NCBI GenBank assembly: GCA_910588415.1
Contig: CAJUPK010000072.1
Location: forward strand, 1-11,706
Direction: 5' to 3'
Source of the DNA: an uncultured Oscillospiraceae bacterium
GTDB lineage: Bacteria > Bacillota > Clostridia > Oscillospirales > Acutalibacteraceae
Length of the DNA stretch: 11,706 nucleotides
In this document: piece after piece, positions 1 through 6,979 of the stretch
Position numbering within the stretch: the first letter of the stretch is position 1
Layout of the letters: the number at the start of each line of letters is the position of its first letter
Program-made: the position numbers and the translations under genes
The notes under the pieces: model-generated
What the model was told of the DNA's origin: nothing
What the model saw: the letters and a program-made list of their open reading frames with translations, nothing else
Database searches by the model: none

Positions 1-18
1 GGCAGCCAAGAAAGGGGT

Positions 19-252
19 CAAGGGGAACTGGTTCCCCTTGCGTGGTGTGGAGCAGCGCTCCACGGCCTTGCGCGGCAGCGCCAGAAACGTCGTCAGGAAA
101 GTTAGCCATTTTCAAAGAAAATGGCTAAAAGGGGCTGACGCACATGCAAGGCCTCCGTGCGCACAGTTCGCGCACTCCGGCAAGACCTTGGGGCTTTGCC
201 TCCAAGCCTAGAGTTATGCAGCGCATAACTCTTCCACTTCTTGAAAAAGTGG
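19..252. repeat. Array of seven short hairpins in a gene-free leader
   Basis: No gene is supported in positions 1-403. Within 19-252 seven inverted repeats follow one another, most with three-base loops: 19-28/31-40 (10 bp, 2-base loop), 47-53/57-63 (7 bp), 102-113/117-128 (12 bp perfect, loop AAA), 157-162/170-175 (6 bp), 187-194/198-206 (8 bp with one bulge), 210-219/223-232 (10 bp, loop AGC) and 234-239/247-252 (6 bp, extendable inward past one mismatch). None is followed by a clear T-run, so this is not a simple stack of terminators. ORFs on both strands run through the array, but their peptides are only translations of the palindromes. The density suggests a dispersed, REP-like intergenic repeat or a structured RNA; repetition elsewhere in the genome is inferred, not seen here. 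Confidence 0.6.
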
Positions 253-357
253 ACAAAACTTTTTCCTTGTGCCCTCCCCAGCCAACTCTCAAATCCCACA
301 CAAGAACAGGAGGTTCTGTTATGCGGCGTTTTGCCACCCGCTGGGTGACCACAGGGT

Positions 358-393
358 CCTATCGTAATCATGCCTGACACATGATACGATAGG
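358..393 (+). promoter_or_regulatory. Long hairpin ending in the ABC gene's ribosome binding site
   Basis: Positions 358-366 plus 368-372 pair with 380-393, giving a 14-bp stem with one bulged A (367) and a seven-base loop (373-379). The right arm ends in AGG, the first half of the AGGAGG Shine-Dalgarno at 391-396, which lies seven bases before the TTG start at 404. The geometry would partly hide the ribosome binding site in the mRNA, or the same inverted repeat could be a DNA operator for a dimeric repressor. A smaller stem (CACCC/GGGTG, 336-348) lies just upstream. I found no convincing -35/-10 pair for this gene. Confidence 0.5.
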
Positions 394-403
394 AGGAATC
401 CAT

Positions 404-2019
404 TTGAAAGCATTTATCAAAGCCATTGAAAAACATCTGCCCCTTTTTCTTGTCACTCTCCTGACCGGCCTGGCCTTTTCCCTGGCCTGTGTGGTCTCCC
501 CCTCCCTTTCCGGCCAGCTGATCGACGCCTTTGCCAGGGGAGCGGAAAACGCCGGGCTGTTCCTAGCCGCTTTTCTGGGAGCCAGCGCCGCCCAGGTACT
601 GCTCTCCCAAGCGGATATGTTTCTGTTTGAAACCCTGAAGCTGCGCTTAAAACAGCTGCTGCGGGCCAACAGCTTTCAGGGCTTCTGCCGCACCGGGGGC
701 CTGGGCCAGGGGGAATCCGCCAAGTTTCTCTCCTTTGTCAACAACGATGTGCCCACCCTGGCAGAGCAATATTACGCGGGCGTTATTGACATAGCCAAAT
801 GCCTGGGCCTGCTGCTCTTCTCCGCAGCCTCCCTGCTGCAAATCCACTGGATGCTGGCCCTGGTCATTGTGGGCGTCAGCCTGCTCACCGCCCTGCTGCC
901 CCGGCTGATGGGCAGCAGGGACAGCCAGGCCCGAGAGGCCTATTCCAGACAGCTGGGCAGCTACAACGCGCTGCTGCGCTCCTTTCTGGGGGGCGTCCAT
1001 CTGGTGCGCGCCTACCTGGCCCAAGCCTGGAGCTTCCGGCTGCTGGAAAAGGAGAACGCTGCCGCCGCCCAGGCCGAGGCCCTTTTGGTCCGGCGCCGGC
1101 TGCTGGTCTATGCCCTTACCGGCCTGCTGGAAATTACAAAGACCGTTCTGCTGGTGGTCCTGGGCGTCTGGCTGATGGGCCGGGGGGACCTGGCCGCCGG
1201 GGGCCTGATTGCCGCGCTGCAGCTGGCTGCCCTGATCGGCGCGCCTATGGAGGTGCTGGCCTATCTGTTCCAGGCCCGCAGCCAGGCCCTGCCCCTGCTG
1301 AAGCAGTACCGGCAGCTCACGGGCTCTCTCCCTGTTTCCCGGCTGTCCTCCGGCCAGGCGCCCGCTGCCATCCCCTTCCACCAGCTGGCGGTCCAGGGCG
1401 TCACCTGCTCTGTGGATGGGGTGGATATCCTGCGGGACCTGTCCGCCCAGTTTTTGGCCGGGGAGAAATACCTGATCACCGGGGAGAGCGGCAGCGGCAA
1501 AAGCACCTTGCTGGGCCTGCTCTCCCGGCTGGGGGATAAAGCCTTTACCGGACAGGTGCTGTACAATCAGGCCAGCCTGGAGTCCATTTCCCCGGAAGCC
1601 TACTACGCCCAGGTCTGCCCAGTGTTTCAAGAACCCTGCCTGTTTTACACCAGCCTGGAGGAGAACATTCTGCTGGGCCGGAACATTGACCCGGCCTTTA
1701 TCAGAAGGTGGTTGGCCAGCTGAACCTGGGCTATCTGCTGGAACGCTGCACCGGACAGGACCTGACCCCCCAGGCCGTGGAGAAGCTCTCTGGCGGGGAA
1801 CGCCAGCGGGTGGCCCTGGCCAGGGCTCTGGTAGGCCAGCCCAGCCTCTACCTGCTGGACGAGGTCACCTCCGCTTTAGACCCCGCCACAGCCCGCCTGG
1901 TGGAAGAGCTTCTGCTGGACGAGCCAGCCGCTGTCATCCACGTGAGCCACAAGCCAGACCCCCAACTGACAGCCCGCTACCACCGGCATTTCCGGCTGGA
2001 AAACGGAAAGCTGGTCTAA
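404..2019 (+). pseudogene. ABC transporter, fused permease-ATPase, split by a one-base frameshift
   Basis: This encodes a half-transporter of the exporter type: an N-terminal six-helix membrane domain (about residues 1-310) followed by a nucleotide-binding domain. The start is TTG at 404, seven bases after AGGAGG. Walker A GESGSGKST is at residues 360-368 and the Q-loop VFQEP follows. The reading frame then ends at a TGA at 1721-1723. The rest continues in the next frame from about 1699: signature LSGGERQ (1786-1806), Walker B with LLDE (about 1849-1863), D-loop SALD, and the H-loop histidine in VSHKPD. Adding one T to the TTT at 1697-1699 restores one protein of about 538 residues, slightly shorter than the usual 570-600. 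Everything after the break is well conserved, so the lesion is recent or a sequencing error; a canonical slippery heptamer is absent. The substrate cannot be told. No partner half-transporter is visible in the window. Confidence 0.85.
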
Positions 2020-2084
2020 GAGGCTATATTCCTAACCGTAAATTAACCGCAAATGCCGGATAAACGGAACTTATTCACGCGGAC

Positions 2085-2227
2085 CTAGGGCATGTTTGAA
2101 AAATCGCAAGTGCCGTCTTTTTGTCCAAAGCAAGAGCTTTCTGTGTTGGAAATCCCGGTTTCCGCCTTGAAGTCTCTCGTTTTGATTCAAAAATCCGGCA
2201 CTTTCTCTATTTTCAAACAAGCCCTAG
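2085..2227. mobile_element. MITE-like foldback element A
   Basis: This roughly 143-bp non-coding element is bounded by CTAG on both sides (2085-2088 and 2224-2227). Its ends are imperfect inverted repeats: left CTAGGGCATGTTTGAAAA, right (reverse complement) CTAGGGCTTGTTTGAAAA. The similarity continues inward through GTGCCG and TTTTTG blocks to a central GGAAA/TTTCC stem, so the whole element can fold into one long hairpin. There is no transposase gene. IS630-type transposons are known to insert at TA, preferring CTAG, so mobilisation in trans by such a transposase is a reasonable inference. Confidence 0.6.
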
Positions 2228-2390
2228 AGTCTGTTTTTAAACTCCGAAACACTGTCTGTTATGGCCAGAAATGGAGCTTTCGGTGTCAAAAATCCTCGAA
2301 AGGCGGCAGCCTTTCTTGCGGTTTTTTCCTTGAAATCCCGCATTTCTGGTCAAAAATCCAGCATTTCTCCGATTTTAGAACAGACTCTAG
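2224..2390. mobile_element. MITE-like foldback element B, abutting element A
   Basis: This element of about 167 bp shares the CTAG at 2224-2227 with element A and ends at a third CTAG (2387-2390). Its terminal repeats are CTAGAGTCTGTT on the left and the same 12 bases on the reverse complement of the right end. Inner blocks also match in inverted orientation (for example CCAGAAATG in each arm), and a perfect central stem GAAAGGC/GCCTTTC with a GGCA loop closes the hairpin. Block similarity to element A (a TGC-GGATTTTTGA stretch and a TTCAAGG block) suggests one family. It holds no coding sequence; the ORF crossing A and B on the plus strand is a by-product. Confidence 0.6.
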
Positions 2391-2583
2391 GAAAATTTAT
2401 GAAAGAACCCTTGCCGCTCTTCCAATAAATGGAACGGCAGGCACGCGAATACATCCGCTCAGCCAGCGTGACAGGCTGTGCAGACAAGGTCCTGGGACCG
2501 CAGGGAAAGTCTTCTCTTTGCTATGAATGTGCTGTAAGAGGATACGCCGTACAGCGTCCGGACAGGATTTTATAGGAAACGCA

Positions 2584-2669
2584 CGGAACAATCGGCAAAT
2601 ATCGATTGTTCCGCTGGGCAGCAAAGCTACCCGGTTGAAAAGGGATGCTTCATCTCTTTTCAACCGGGT
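2584..2669. repeat. Two strong adjacent hairpins in a gene-poor stretch
   Basis: The interval 2391-3026 has no confidently recognised gene. Within it, 2584-2594 pairs perfectly with 2603-2613 (11 bp, eight-base loop). Fifteen bases later 2629-2647 pairs with 2651-2669, a 19-bp stem with a single G-T wobble and a CTT loop. Neither is followed by a T-run on either strand, so they are poor terminators. Flanking GGATAC-GCC-CGTCC-like motifs on both sides (about 2540 and 2680) are similar and could be the edges of a further repeat unit, but this is weak. The structure could be a repeat element or a structured RNA; function unknown. Confidence 0.5.
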
Positions 2670-2672
2670 TCA

Positions 2673-3017
2673 CTATATAGGATACCGCCTGCCGTCCTTC
2701 TTTTCCCGTTCTCTGCGCCTGCCCCAGAGCGGCAAATGTTCTGCCGTTTTCTGCGGCTTGCATTGGATTGTCCTCAAACCCTGTCGCAGACCTGTCAGAG
2801 CCACCACCTGAATTCGGCCCCCGGTGGCTTGGTCCAGAGCCTCTCCAAACAAATCATCCAGATGGGCCATTTGAATTTTTGCCGTGCTGCCCCTCATGGC
2901 GCAGCCCAATGCAAGTGCCTGATACGCCGCCAACATGCTGCCAGATGGCCATGCAGATCCATACGTTACGTTTGTCCTTGGCACGGATCTCTGCAGCTGT
3001 TCCGCGATTCTCTGCAA
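2673..3017 (-). CDS. Unrecognised 114-residue ORF, possibly a gene remnant
   Basis: I do not recognise this protein. The minus-strand ORF starts with ATG at 3017 and ends at the TAG in the flank of the 2629-2669 hairpin. The middle section (for example HLDDLFGEALDQATGGRIQV) has the amphipathic, balanced composition of real protein, while the C-terminal tail is basic and low in quality. No convincing Shine-Dalgarno stands before the ATG. A second minus-strand frame near 2680-2790 also gives a protein-like stretch, which would fit a frameshifted relic. It is divergent from the LysR gene, the place where a regulated target often sits, but there is nothing else to connect them. It may be chance. 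Confidence 0.2.
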   Translation of the reverse strand: MQRIAEQLQRSVPRTNVTYGSAWPSGSMLAAYQALALGCAMRGSTAKIQMAHLDDLFGEALDQATGGRIQVVALTGLRQGLRTIQCKPQKTAEHLPLWGRRREREKKDGRRYPI

Positions 3018-3026
3018 ATGCTATGC

Positions 3027-3055
3027 TTGACAGCTATAGAATTTTCTGCTATGCT
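3027..3055 (+). promoter_or_regulatory. Sigma-A promoter for the lysR-hydrolase pair
   Basis: A perfect -35 box TTGACA (3027-3032) is separated by exactly 17 bases from TATGCT (3050-3055), predicting a start near 3062. The leader to the ATG at 3151 is therefore about 90 bases. It carries a small stem at 3062-3075 (ACAC/GTGT type) and an 11-bp stem with one G-T pair at 3088-3098/3105-3115. The inverted repeat might be the regulator's own binding site or a leader structure; either is inference. Confidence 0.65.
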
Positions 3056-3150
3056 GACATGCACACAGAGTGTGTATCCGGTGCGGGTTCCGGGATTTCT
3101 CCGAAAATCCTGGAAAAAATCTTGTAAAAAAATGGAGGGGGAAGCCACAT

Positions 3151-4035
3151 ATGGAACTGCGGGTTTTGCAATACTTTTTAGCTGTCACCCGGGAGCAGAA
3201 CATCCTGCGGGCAGCGGAGTCCCTAAACATGTCCCAGCCCACCTTATCCCGGCAGATACGGGACATGGAGGCAGAGCTGGGCAAGCAGCTTTTCATCCGG
3301 GGCAACCGAAGCATCACCCTGACGGAAGAGGGCATGATTCTGCGCAAGCGGGCGGAGGAGATCCTGGAGCTGGTGAAAAAAGCCGAGGACGAGATCGCCT
3401 TGGCGGAAGAGCCGGTTTCCGGGGACATCACCGTGGGAGCTGGGGAGACCGACGGCCTGCGGGTGCTGGTGCGGGCTGTGCAGGCCCTGCGGGAGGAGTG
3501 GCCGCAGGTGCATTTCCATGTGGTCAGCGGGGACAAATGCTCGGTAATCGAGCAGCTGGACGGCGGGCTGATTGACTTTGGCGTGGTGTTCGGGAATTTT
3601 GACAGGACCAAATACGAATCCATCCCGGTGCCCTGCCCGGAGCACTACGGCGTGCTCATGCGGAAAGATGACCCCCTGGCAGAGAAGGGGAGCATTGACC
3701 CCCAGGAGCTGTGGGACAAGCCCCTTATCCTCTCCCGCCAGGCCATGTGCGACCAGGACACCAAGGAGTGGCTGGGCCGCGACCAGAAAAAGCTGAACGT
3801 GATGGGCACCTTCAACCTGCTGTATAACGGTTCGCTGATGGTAGAGGAGGGCATGGGCTATGCCCTGTCTTTTGACAAGATCATCAATACCAGCGGAAAC
3901 AGCCGGCTGTGCTTTCGGCCCCTCTCCCGGCAGAACGAGACGCCCATGTTTGTGCTGTGGAAGAAATACCAGGTGTTCACCAAAGCGGCGGAAAAGTTCC
4001 TCTCCAAACTGCGGGGGCTGGAAGATGAAGATTAG
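3151..4035 (+). CDS. LysR-type transcriptional regulator
   Basis: This is a 294-residue protein, the normal length for a LysR-type regulator. An N-terminal winged helix-turn-helix covers about residues 1-60, with the typical recognition segment AAESLNMSQPTLSRQI and the following LG..LF.R....LTEEG pattern. A linker helix (about 60-90) leads into a periplasmic-binding-protein-like effector domain (about 91-290). The ATG at 3151 is chosen over the in-frame ATG at 3070 because GGAGGGGG stands at 3134-3141 and the family's conserved N-terminus begins here. The stop overlaps the next gene by 11 bases, so the two are probably co-transcribed and translationally coupled. That the protein controls the downstream hydrolase, and perhaps the neighbouring glycosidase, is inference; the effector is unknown. 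Confidence 0.93.
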   Translation: MELRVLQYFLAVTREQNILRAAESLNMSQPTLSRQIRDMEAELGKQLFIRGNRSITLTEEGMILRKRAEEILELVKKAEDEIALAEEPVSGDITVGAGETDGLRVLVRAVQALREEWPQVHFHVVSGDKCSVIEQLDGGLIDFGVVFGNFDRTKYESIPVPCPEHYGVLMRKDDPLAEKGSIDPQELWDKPLILSRQAMCDQDTKEWLGRDQKKLNVMGTFNLLYNGSLMVEEGMGYALSFDKIINTSGNSRLCFRPLSRQNETPMFVLWKKYQVFTKAAEKFLSKLRGLEDED

Positions 4036-4954
4036 CGGGCTCTTGTGCGCCGCGTTTATGGTGGGGCTGGCCGCCTGTGCTGCTGACAGCGGCTCCGATT
4101 TGTCCTCCTCCGCCTCCACTGCGGCCGTCACGGAAAGCAGTACGCTGGTACAAAGCCAGTGGGAGGTCACCCCAACGCCACAAGAAAATAGAGATGCAAA
4201 AGGAGAATGTGTCATGGAAGTGCTGAATTTTGAACGGGACGGCAAGAAAATCTATGGGGAACTGTATTTGCCAGCAGGGGACGGGCCGTTCCCCGCTGTG
4301 ATTATGGCCCACGGCTTTGGCGGGCAGTGCGCCCACAACCGGCCCTATGCAGAGGTGTTTGCCCAAAACGGCATCGCCGCCTATATTTTCGACTTTATTG
4401 GCGGCGGCAATGATGTGCAGAGCGGCGGCTCGACCACGGAAATGTCCGTACTCACCGAGGCGGCGGACATGACAGTGGTGCTGGAGGGACTTGCCGCAAT
4501 GGAGCAGATTGACAGGAAAAATATCTTTCTGGCAGGCCAGAGCCAGGGCGGGTTTGTGGCGTCCTATATCGCGGGCACCCAGCCGGAGAAGGTGCGGGGG
4601 CTGGTGGCAATCTTCCCGGCCTATGTGCTGCAGGACGACGCCAGAAAGCGCACGGAGGGCCGTGAGCTGCCGGAGACAGAGGAGATCATGGGCCTGCTGC
4701 TGGGCAGAGTATATGCCGAGGACGCCATGTCCTTTGACATCTACGATGTGATAAAGGATTACCCTGGCCCGGCGCTGCTCATCCACGGCACTGCCGACCA
4801 GCTGGTGCCCATTGCGTATTCCCGCCGGGCGGTGGAGGTGTTCCCCTCCGCAGAGCTGGTAGAGATTGCGGGCGCAAACCACGGCTTCTTTGGCGCGGAC
4901 GAGGAGCAGGCCATCCGTTCAGCGCTGGAGTTTGTAAAGCAAAACAGGCAATAG
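4025..4954 (+). CDS. Alpha/beta hydrolase with lipoprotein signal peptide
   Basis: This 309-residue serine hydrolase most resembles esterases of the dienelactone-hydrolase/feruloyl-esterase-like groups. The N-terminus has a short basic start, a hydrophobic core and a lipobox LAAC with the modified cysteine at residue 18, then a Ser/Thr/Ala-rich linker (about 19-60). This predicts a membrane-anchored enzyme outside the cell. The catalytic domain begins near residue 64. The oxyanion segment HGFGG is at 96-100, the nucleophile elbow GQSQGG places Ser173, GTADQLVP gives Asp258, and GANHGF gives His286. The gene overlaps the lysR stop. A second in-frame ATG at 4214 (Met64) has a far better ribosome binding site than the first start, so a cytoplasmic form of 246 residues may be the main or an extra product. 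The exact substrate is not determinable. Confidence 0.88.
   Translation: MKISGLLCAAFMVGLAACAADSGSDLSSSASTAAVTESSTLVQSQWEVTPTPQENRDAKGECVMEVLNFERDGKKIYGELYLPAGDGPFPAVIMAHGFGGQCAHNRPYAEVFAQNGIAAYIFDFIGGGNDVQSGGSTTEMSVLTEAADMTVVLEGLAAMEQIDRKNIFLAGQSQGGFVASYIAGTQPEKVRGLVAIFPAYVLQDDARKRTEGRELPETEEIMGLLLGRVYAEDAMSFDIYDVIKDYPGPALLIHGTADQLVPIAYSRRAVEVFPSAELVEIAGANHGFFGADEEQAIRSALEFVKQNRQ
4201..4216 (+). promoter_or_regulatory. Internal Shine-Dalgarno and alternative start in the lipoprotein hydrolase gene
   Basis: AGGAG at 4201-4205 lies eight bases before an in-frame ATG at 4214-4216, exactly where the hydrolase domain starts (MEVLNFERDGKKIYGELYLP). By contrast the upstream ATG at 4025 has only a loose G-rich sequence before it. 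The resulting 246-residue protein matches the 247-residue length of the second hydrolase in this window, which has no signal peptide. Either translation from both starts or a relatively recent addition of the lipoprotein leader would explain this. Confidence 0.5.
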
Positions 4955-5156
4955 GCTCAAATACATCTATGCTTTTAGAGTTCACTTCACGCGCTATTAT
5001 GCCGGGTAGAAACACCCATGCAAAAAAGCTGGAAACCCAGGCAATCCCAGTGGAAACAGACCGGACAGCCGCACTCTCTGCCTGCACCTATGGGTCCTGT
5101 AACGCCAGATCTGTACGATTGGGGAAAACCGCTGCAGATTAGAAAACAGTCCCCCA

Positions 5157-6710
5157 TCACCGGTACGCGAACACCTTCAGCCTCAAAAGCGCAGGCTTCC
5201 CATACGCCAGCACAAAGGCCTCGTCCCCGTTCAGCCGGCGGCGGCGCTCCCACTTGCCGTCTGCAAAGCGGCCCTCTTCCAGGCTGAGCAGCTCCACATG
5301 GGGCTTTTCCGGGTCGTTGGACGTGATTTCCAGCACACATCCGCTGGCAACCAGATAAAACTCGTTCTCCGCAATCTGCAGTGCCAGACAGCAGCCGTCC
5401 CGCCGGGACACCATGGGGCCGTCCATCCCGGCACGGATAGTGAAAGCGCCAAACTCCATAGCGTTCTCCCCAGGCCGCTCGCAGATAGCCGCCTGTAGGC
5501 GCTGTGTGCCGTATGCCTCTGCCAATAAGGGCATCAGGGAGTGCAGGGTCCGGTTATACCAGGCGTACTCCTCCACATTTTGGGGCGTACTCAGCAGCGG
5601 GTCGCTCTCGTCCATGCCCAGGGCCGCGCTGGCCCGCATGGGGTCGCCCAATTCCTCAAATCCAAAGGGCGCAAAGCACCAGGCGTGGTAGTGCCCCACG
5701 CTGTACACCAGCCGGGGCCCCGCCAAACTGTGGGTGGCGGTCTCCGGGATACAGAGCGGGTTGCCGGGCCTATGGTACCCGTCGCAGACGCCGCAGAAAT
5801 CCGGCAGATAGATGTCCGGACAGACCACGTCCACATGGGGCGCGGCAAACTTGTAGACCTCCATCAGCTTGGAGACTGCTCCGCCGGAGGGGTAATTCCC
5901 CGGCTCCCCCTGCTCCAGCCAGGCGTTGACCGTCAGGGGCAGATCATAGGCGGCTTTCCCGGCGGCAGCCACAAAGTCTATGTAGCTTGCCACATGGTAG
6001 GCCTGGAAAATTTCCTCGGCCTGGGCTCCAAAGACCTGCTCCCAGCTGCCGGAATCTGCGCCGCTCTCCACCGCCCTGCGGACATCCTCCCGCATACTGG
6101 CCGCGTGGGCTTTCATATGCGCCGCAAAGTCAGCCGGGACCTCGCCTGCAAACAGCCTGTCGGCAGTCTCGCCCTGCTCCCGCACCGCGCCCAGAATCCC
6201 CGATTCGTTTTCCACCTGCACAAAGAGCACCGTGCGCTCCTGCTGGTCTGTCTCTTTCAAATGGGCCATAAGCGCCGCGAAAGCCTTGGCGTCAGCCTCC
6301 TTGGCCTCCTGGCAGAAACAGGAGAGGGTGGAGTAGTCCAGGCCGTGGAACATGTCCAGCCGCACTCGCCTCTCGGCTTTGCGTATCTCCGCCCGGCGGA
6401 ACCGCGCCAGATCCGTTTTGACCCACTCCGGGGCATAGGTACACTGGGCGTTTTTCCAGGTGCCAAACCACAGCAGCCCCAGCTTAAACCCCCGCTTTCT
6501 GGCCTCCCTAATCAGCCCGTCCACCAGGGAGAAGTCGAATTTGCCCTCCTCGGGCTCGATCAGCTCCCAGCTTACCGGAAGCAGGATGGAATTGAGGCAG
6601 AGCTGACCCGCCTTCTCCCACACTGGCTCCATGGCCGCAAGAGAGGACGAGTTGGAGTTGTGGGCCTCGCCTGCCAGCATGATGAAAGGCTTGTGGTTTG
6701 ACATAAACAT
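5157..6710 (-). CDS. GH42-like clan GH-A glycoside hydrolase (DUF5597-type beta-galactosidase-like)
   Basis: This 517-residue enzyme has a TIM-barrel in the N-terminal two thirds, with the pattern I associate with DUF5597-type beta-galactosidase-like proteins: GEAHNSNSSSL near the start, LPVSWELIEPEEGKFDFSLV, LLWFGTWKNAQCTYAPEWVK and FVQVENESG. The Glu of the NE pair (about residue 169) is the expected acid/base. The Glu of CIPETA (about 323) is a candidate nucleophile. A beta-rich C-terminal domain follows. No signal peptide is visible, so the enzyme is probably intracellular. The ATG at 6710 is preferred over an upstream in-frame TTG at 6725, because that TTG overlaps the GGAGG Shine-Dalgarno (6718-6722, seven bases before 6710). 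It converges on the lipoprotein hydrolase and diverges from the second hydrolase. Substrate specificity is inferred only at family level. Confidence 0.85.
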   Translation of the reverse strand: MFMSNHKPFIMLAGEAHNSNSSSLAAMEPVWEKAGQLCLNSILLPVSWELIEPEEGKFDFSLVDGLIREARKRGFKLGLLWFGTWKNAQCTYAPEWVKTDLARFRRAEIRKAERRVRLDMFHGLDYSTLSCFCQEAKEADAKAFAALMAHLKETDQQERTVLFVQVENESGILGAVREQGETADRLFAGEVPADFAAHMKAHAASMREDVRRAVESGADSGSWEQVFGAQAEEIFQAYHVASYIDFVAAAGKAAYDLPLTVNAWLEQGEPGNYPSGGAVSKLMEVYKFAAPHVDVVCPDIYLPDFCGVCDGYHRPGNPLCIPETATHSLAGPRLVYSVGHYHAWCFAPFGFEELGDPMRASAALGMDESDPLLSTPQNVEEYAWYNRTLHSLMPLLAEAYGTQRLQAAICERPGENAMEFGAFTIRAGMDGPMVSRRDGCCLALQIAENEFYLVASGCVLEITSNDPEKPHVELLSLEEGRFADGKWERRRRLNGDEAFVLAYGKPALLRLKVFAYR

Positions 6711-6743
6711 AAAGATTCCTCCCAAAAGTGATTTCTTAGGATT

Positions 6744-6772
6744 ATTTTACCATGCAGGAGAACGCTTTGCAA
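6744..6772 (-). promoter_or_regulatory. Promoter of the glycoside hydrolase gene
   Basis: On the minus strand TTGCAA (6772-6767) and TAAAAT (6749-6744) are separated by 17 bases, each one mismatch or so from consensus. The predicted start near 6737 leaves a leader of under 30 bases before the ribosome binding site at 6722-6718. This promoter and the one at 6911-6939 face away from each other in a spacer of about 270 bases. Confidence 0.55.
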
Positions 6773-6910
6773 GAAAAAGCTGGCCTGGGGACTTCCGAAT
6801 CCCCGCAGCCCCCCTGGAACACCGTCTGAAAATACGCCGAGCAGGTCCCTAGCGTATCGTGCTGTGGCTTTGGCTGCGCCGTTTATGCTTTTTCTCTGGT
6901 ATAGCGTATC

Positions 6911-6939
6911 TTGCACACCCAGGGAAACTGTGCTATACT
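6911..6939 (+). promoter_or_regulatory. Promoter of the feruloyl-esterase-like hydrolase gene
   Basis: TTGCAC (6911-6916) and TATACT (6934-6939) stand 17 bases apart, predicting a start near 6946. The ribosome binding site AGAGGAG (6965-6971) follows, eight bases before the ATG at 6980. The leader is short with no obvious structure. Confidence 0.65.
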
Positions 6940-6979
6940 ATAAAACAAAAGAAATTTCAAGAATAGAGGAGCGGTCAGT

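Noticed and set aside
647..1630. 327-residue minus-strand ORF opposite the ABC gene
   Set aside because: It is the antisense of a conserved transporter, rich in Gln/Gly/Ala with no motifs; a shadow of GC-rich coding sequence.
1690..1710. Programmed -1 ribosomal frameshifting in the ABC transporter gene
   Set aside because: There is no canonical X XXY YYZ slippery heptamer followed by an evident stem, and such recoding is not known for this family. A one-base deletion or sequencing error is simpler.
2092..2526. 144-residue plus-strand ORF over the foldback elements
   Set aside because: It translates the inverted repeats of elements A and B, lacks a ribosome binding site and shows no domain.
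3070..3150. Upstream ATG for the LysR regulator
   Set aside because: It would add 27 residues translated from the leader hairpin; the family N-terminus and the GGAGGGGG site both support 3151.
5541..6701. 386-residue plus-strand ORF opposite the glycosidase
   Set aside because: It is antisense to an enzyme with clear glycosidase motifs, with no ribosome binding site or protein-like pattern.
6711..6725. TTG start for the glycoside hydrolase
   Set aside because: The TTG at 6725 overlaps the GGAGG ribosome binding site that serves the ATG at 6710.
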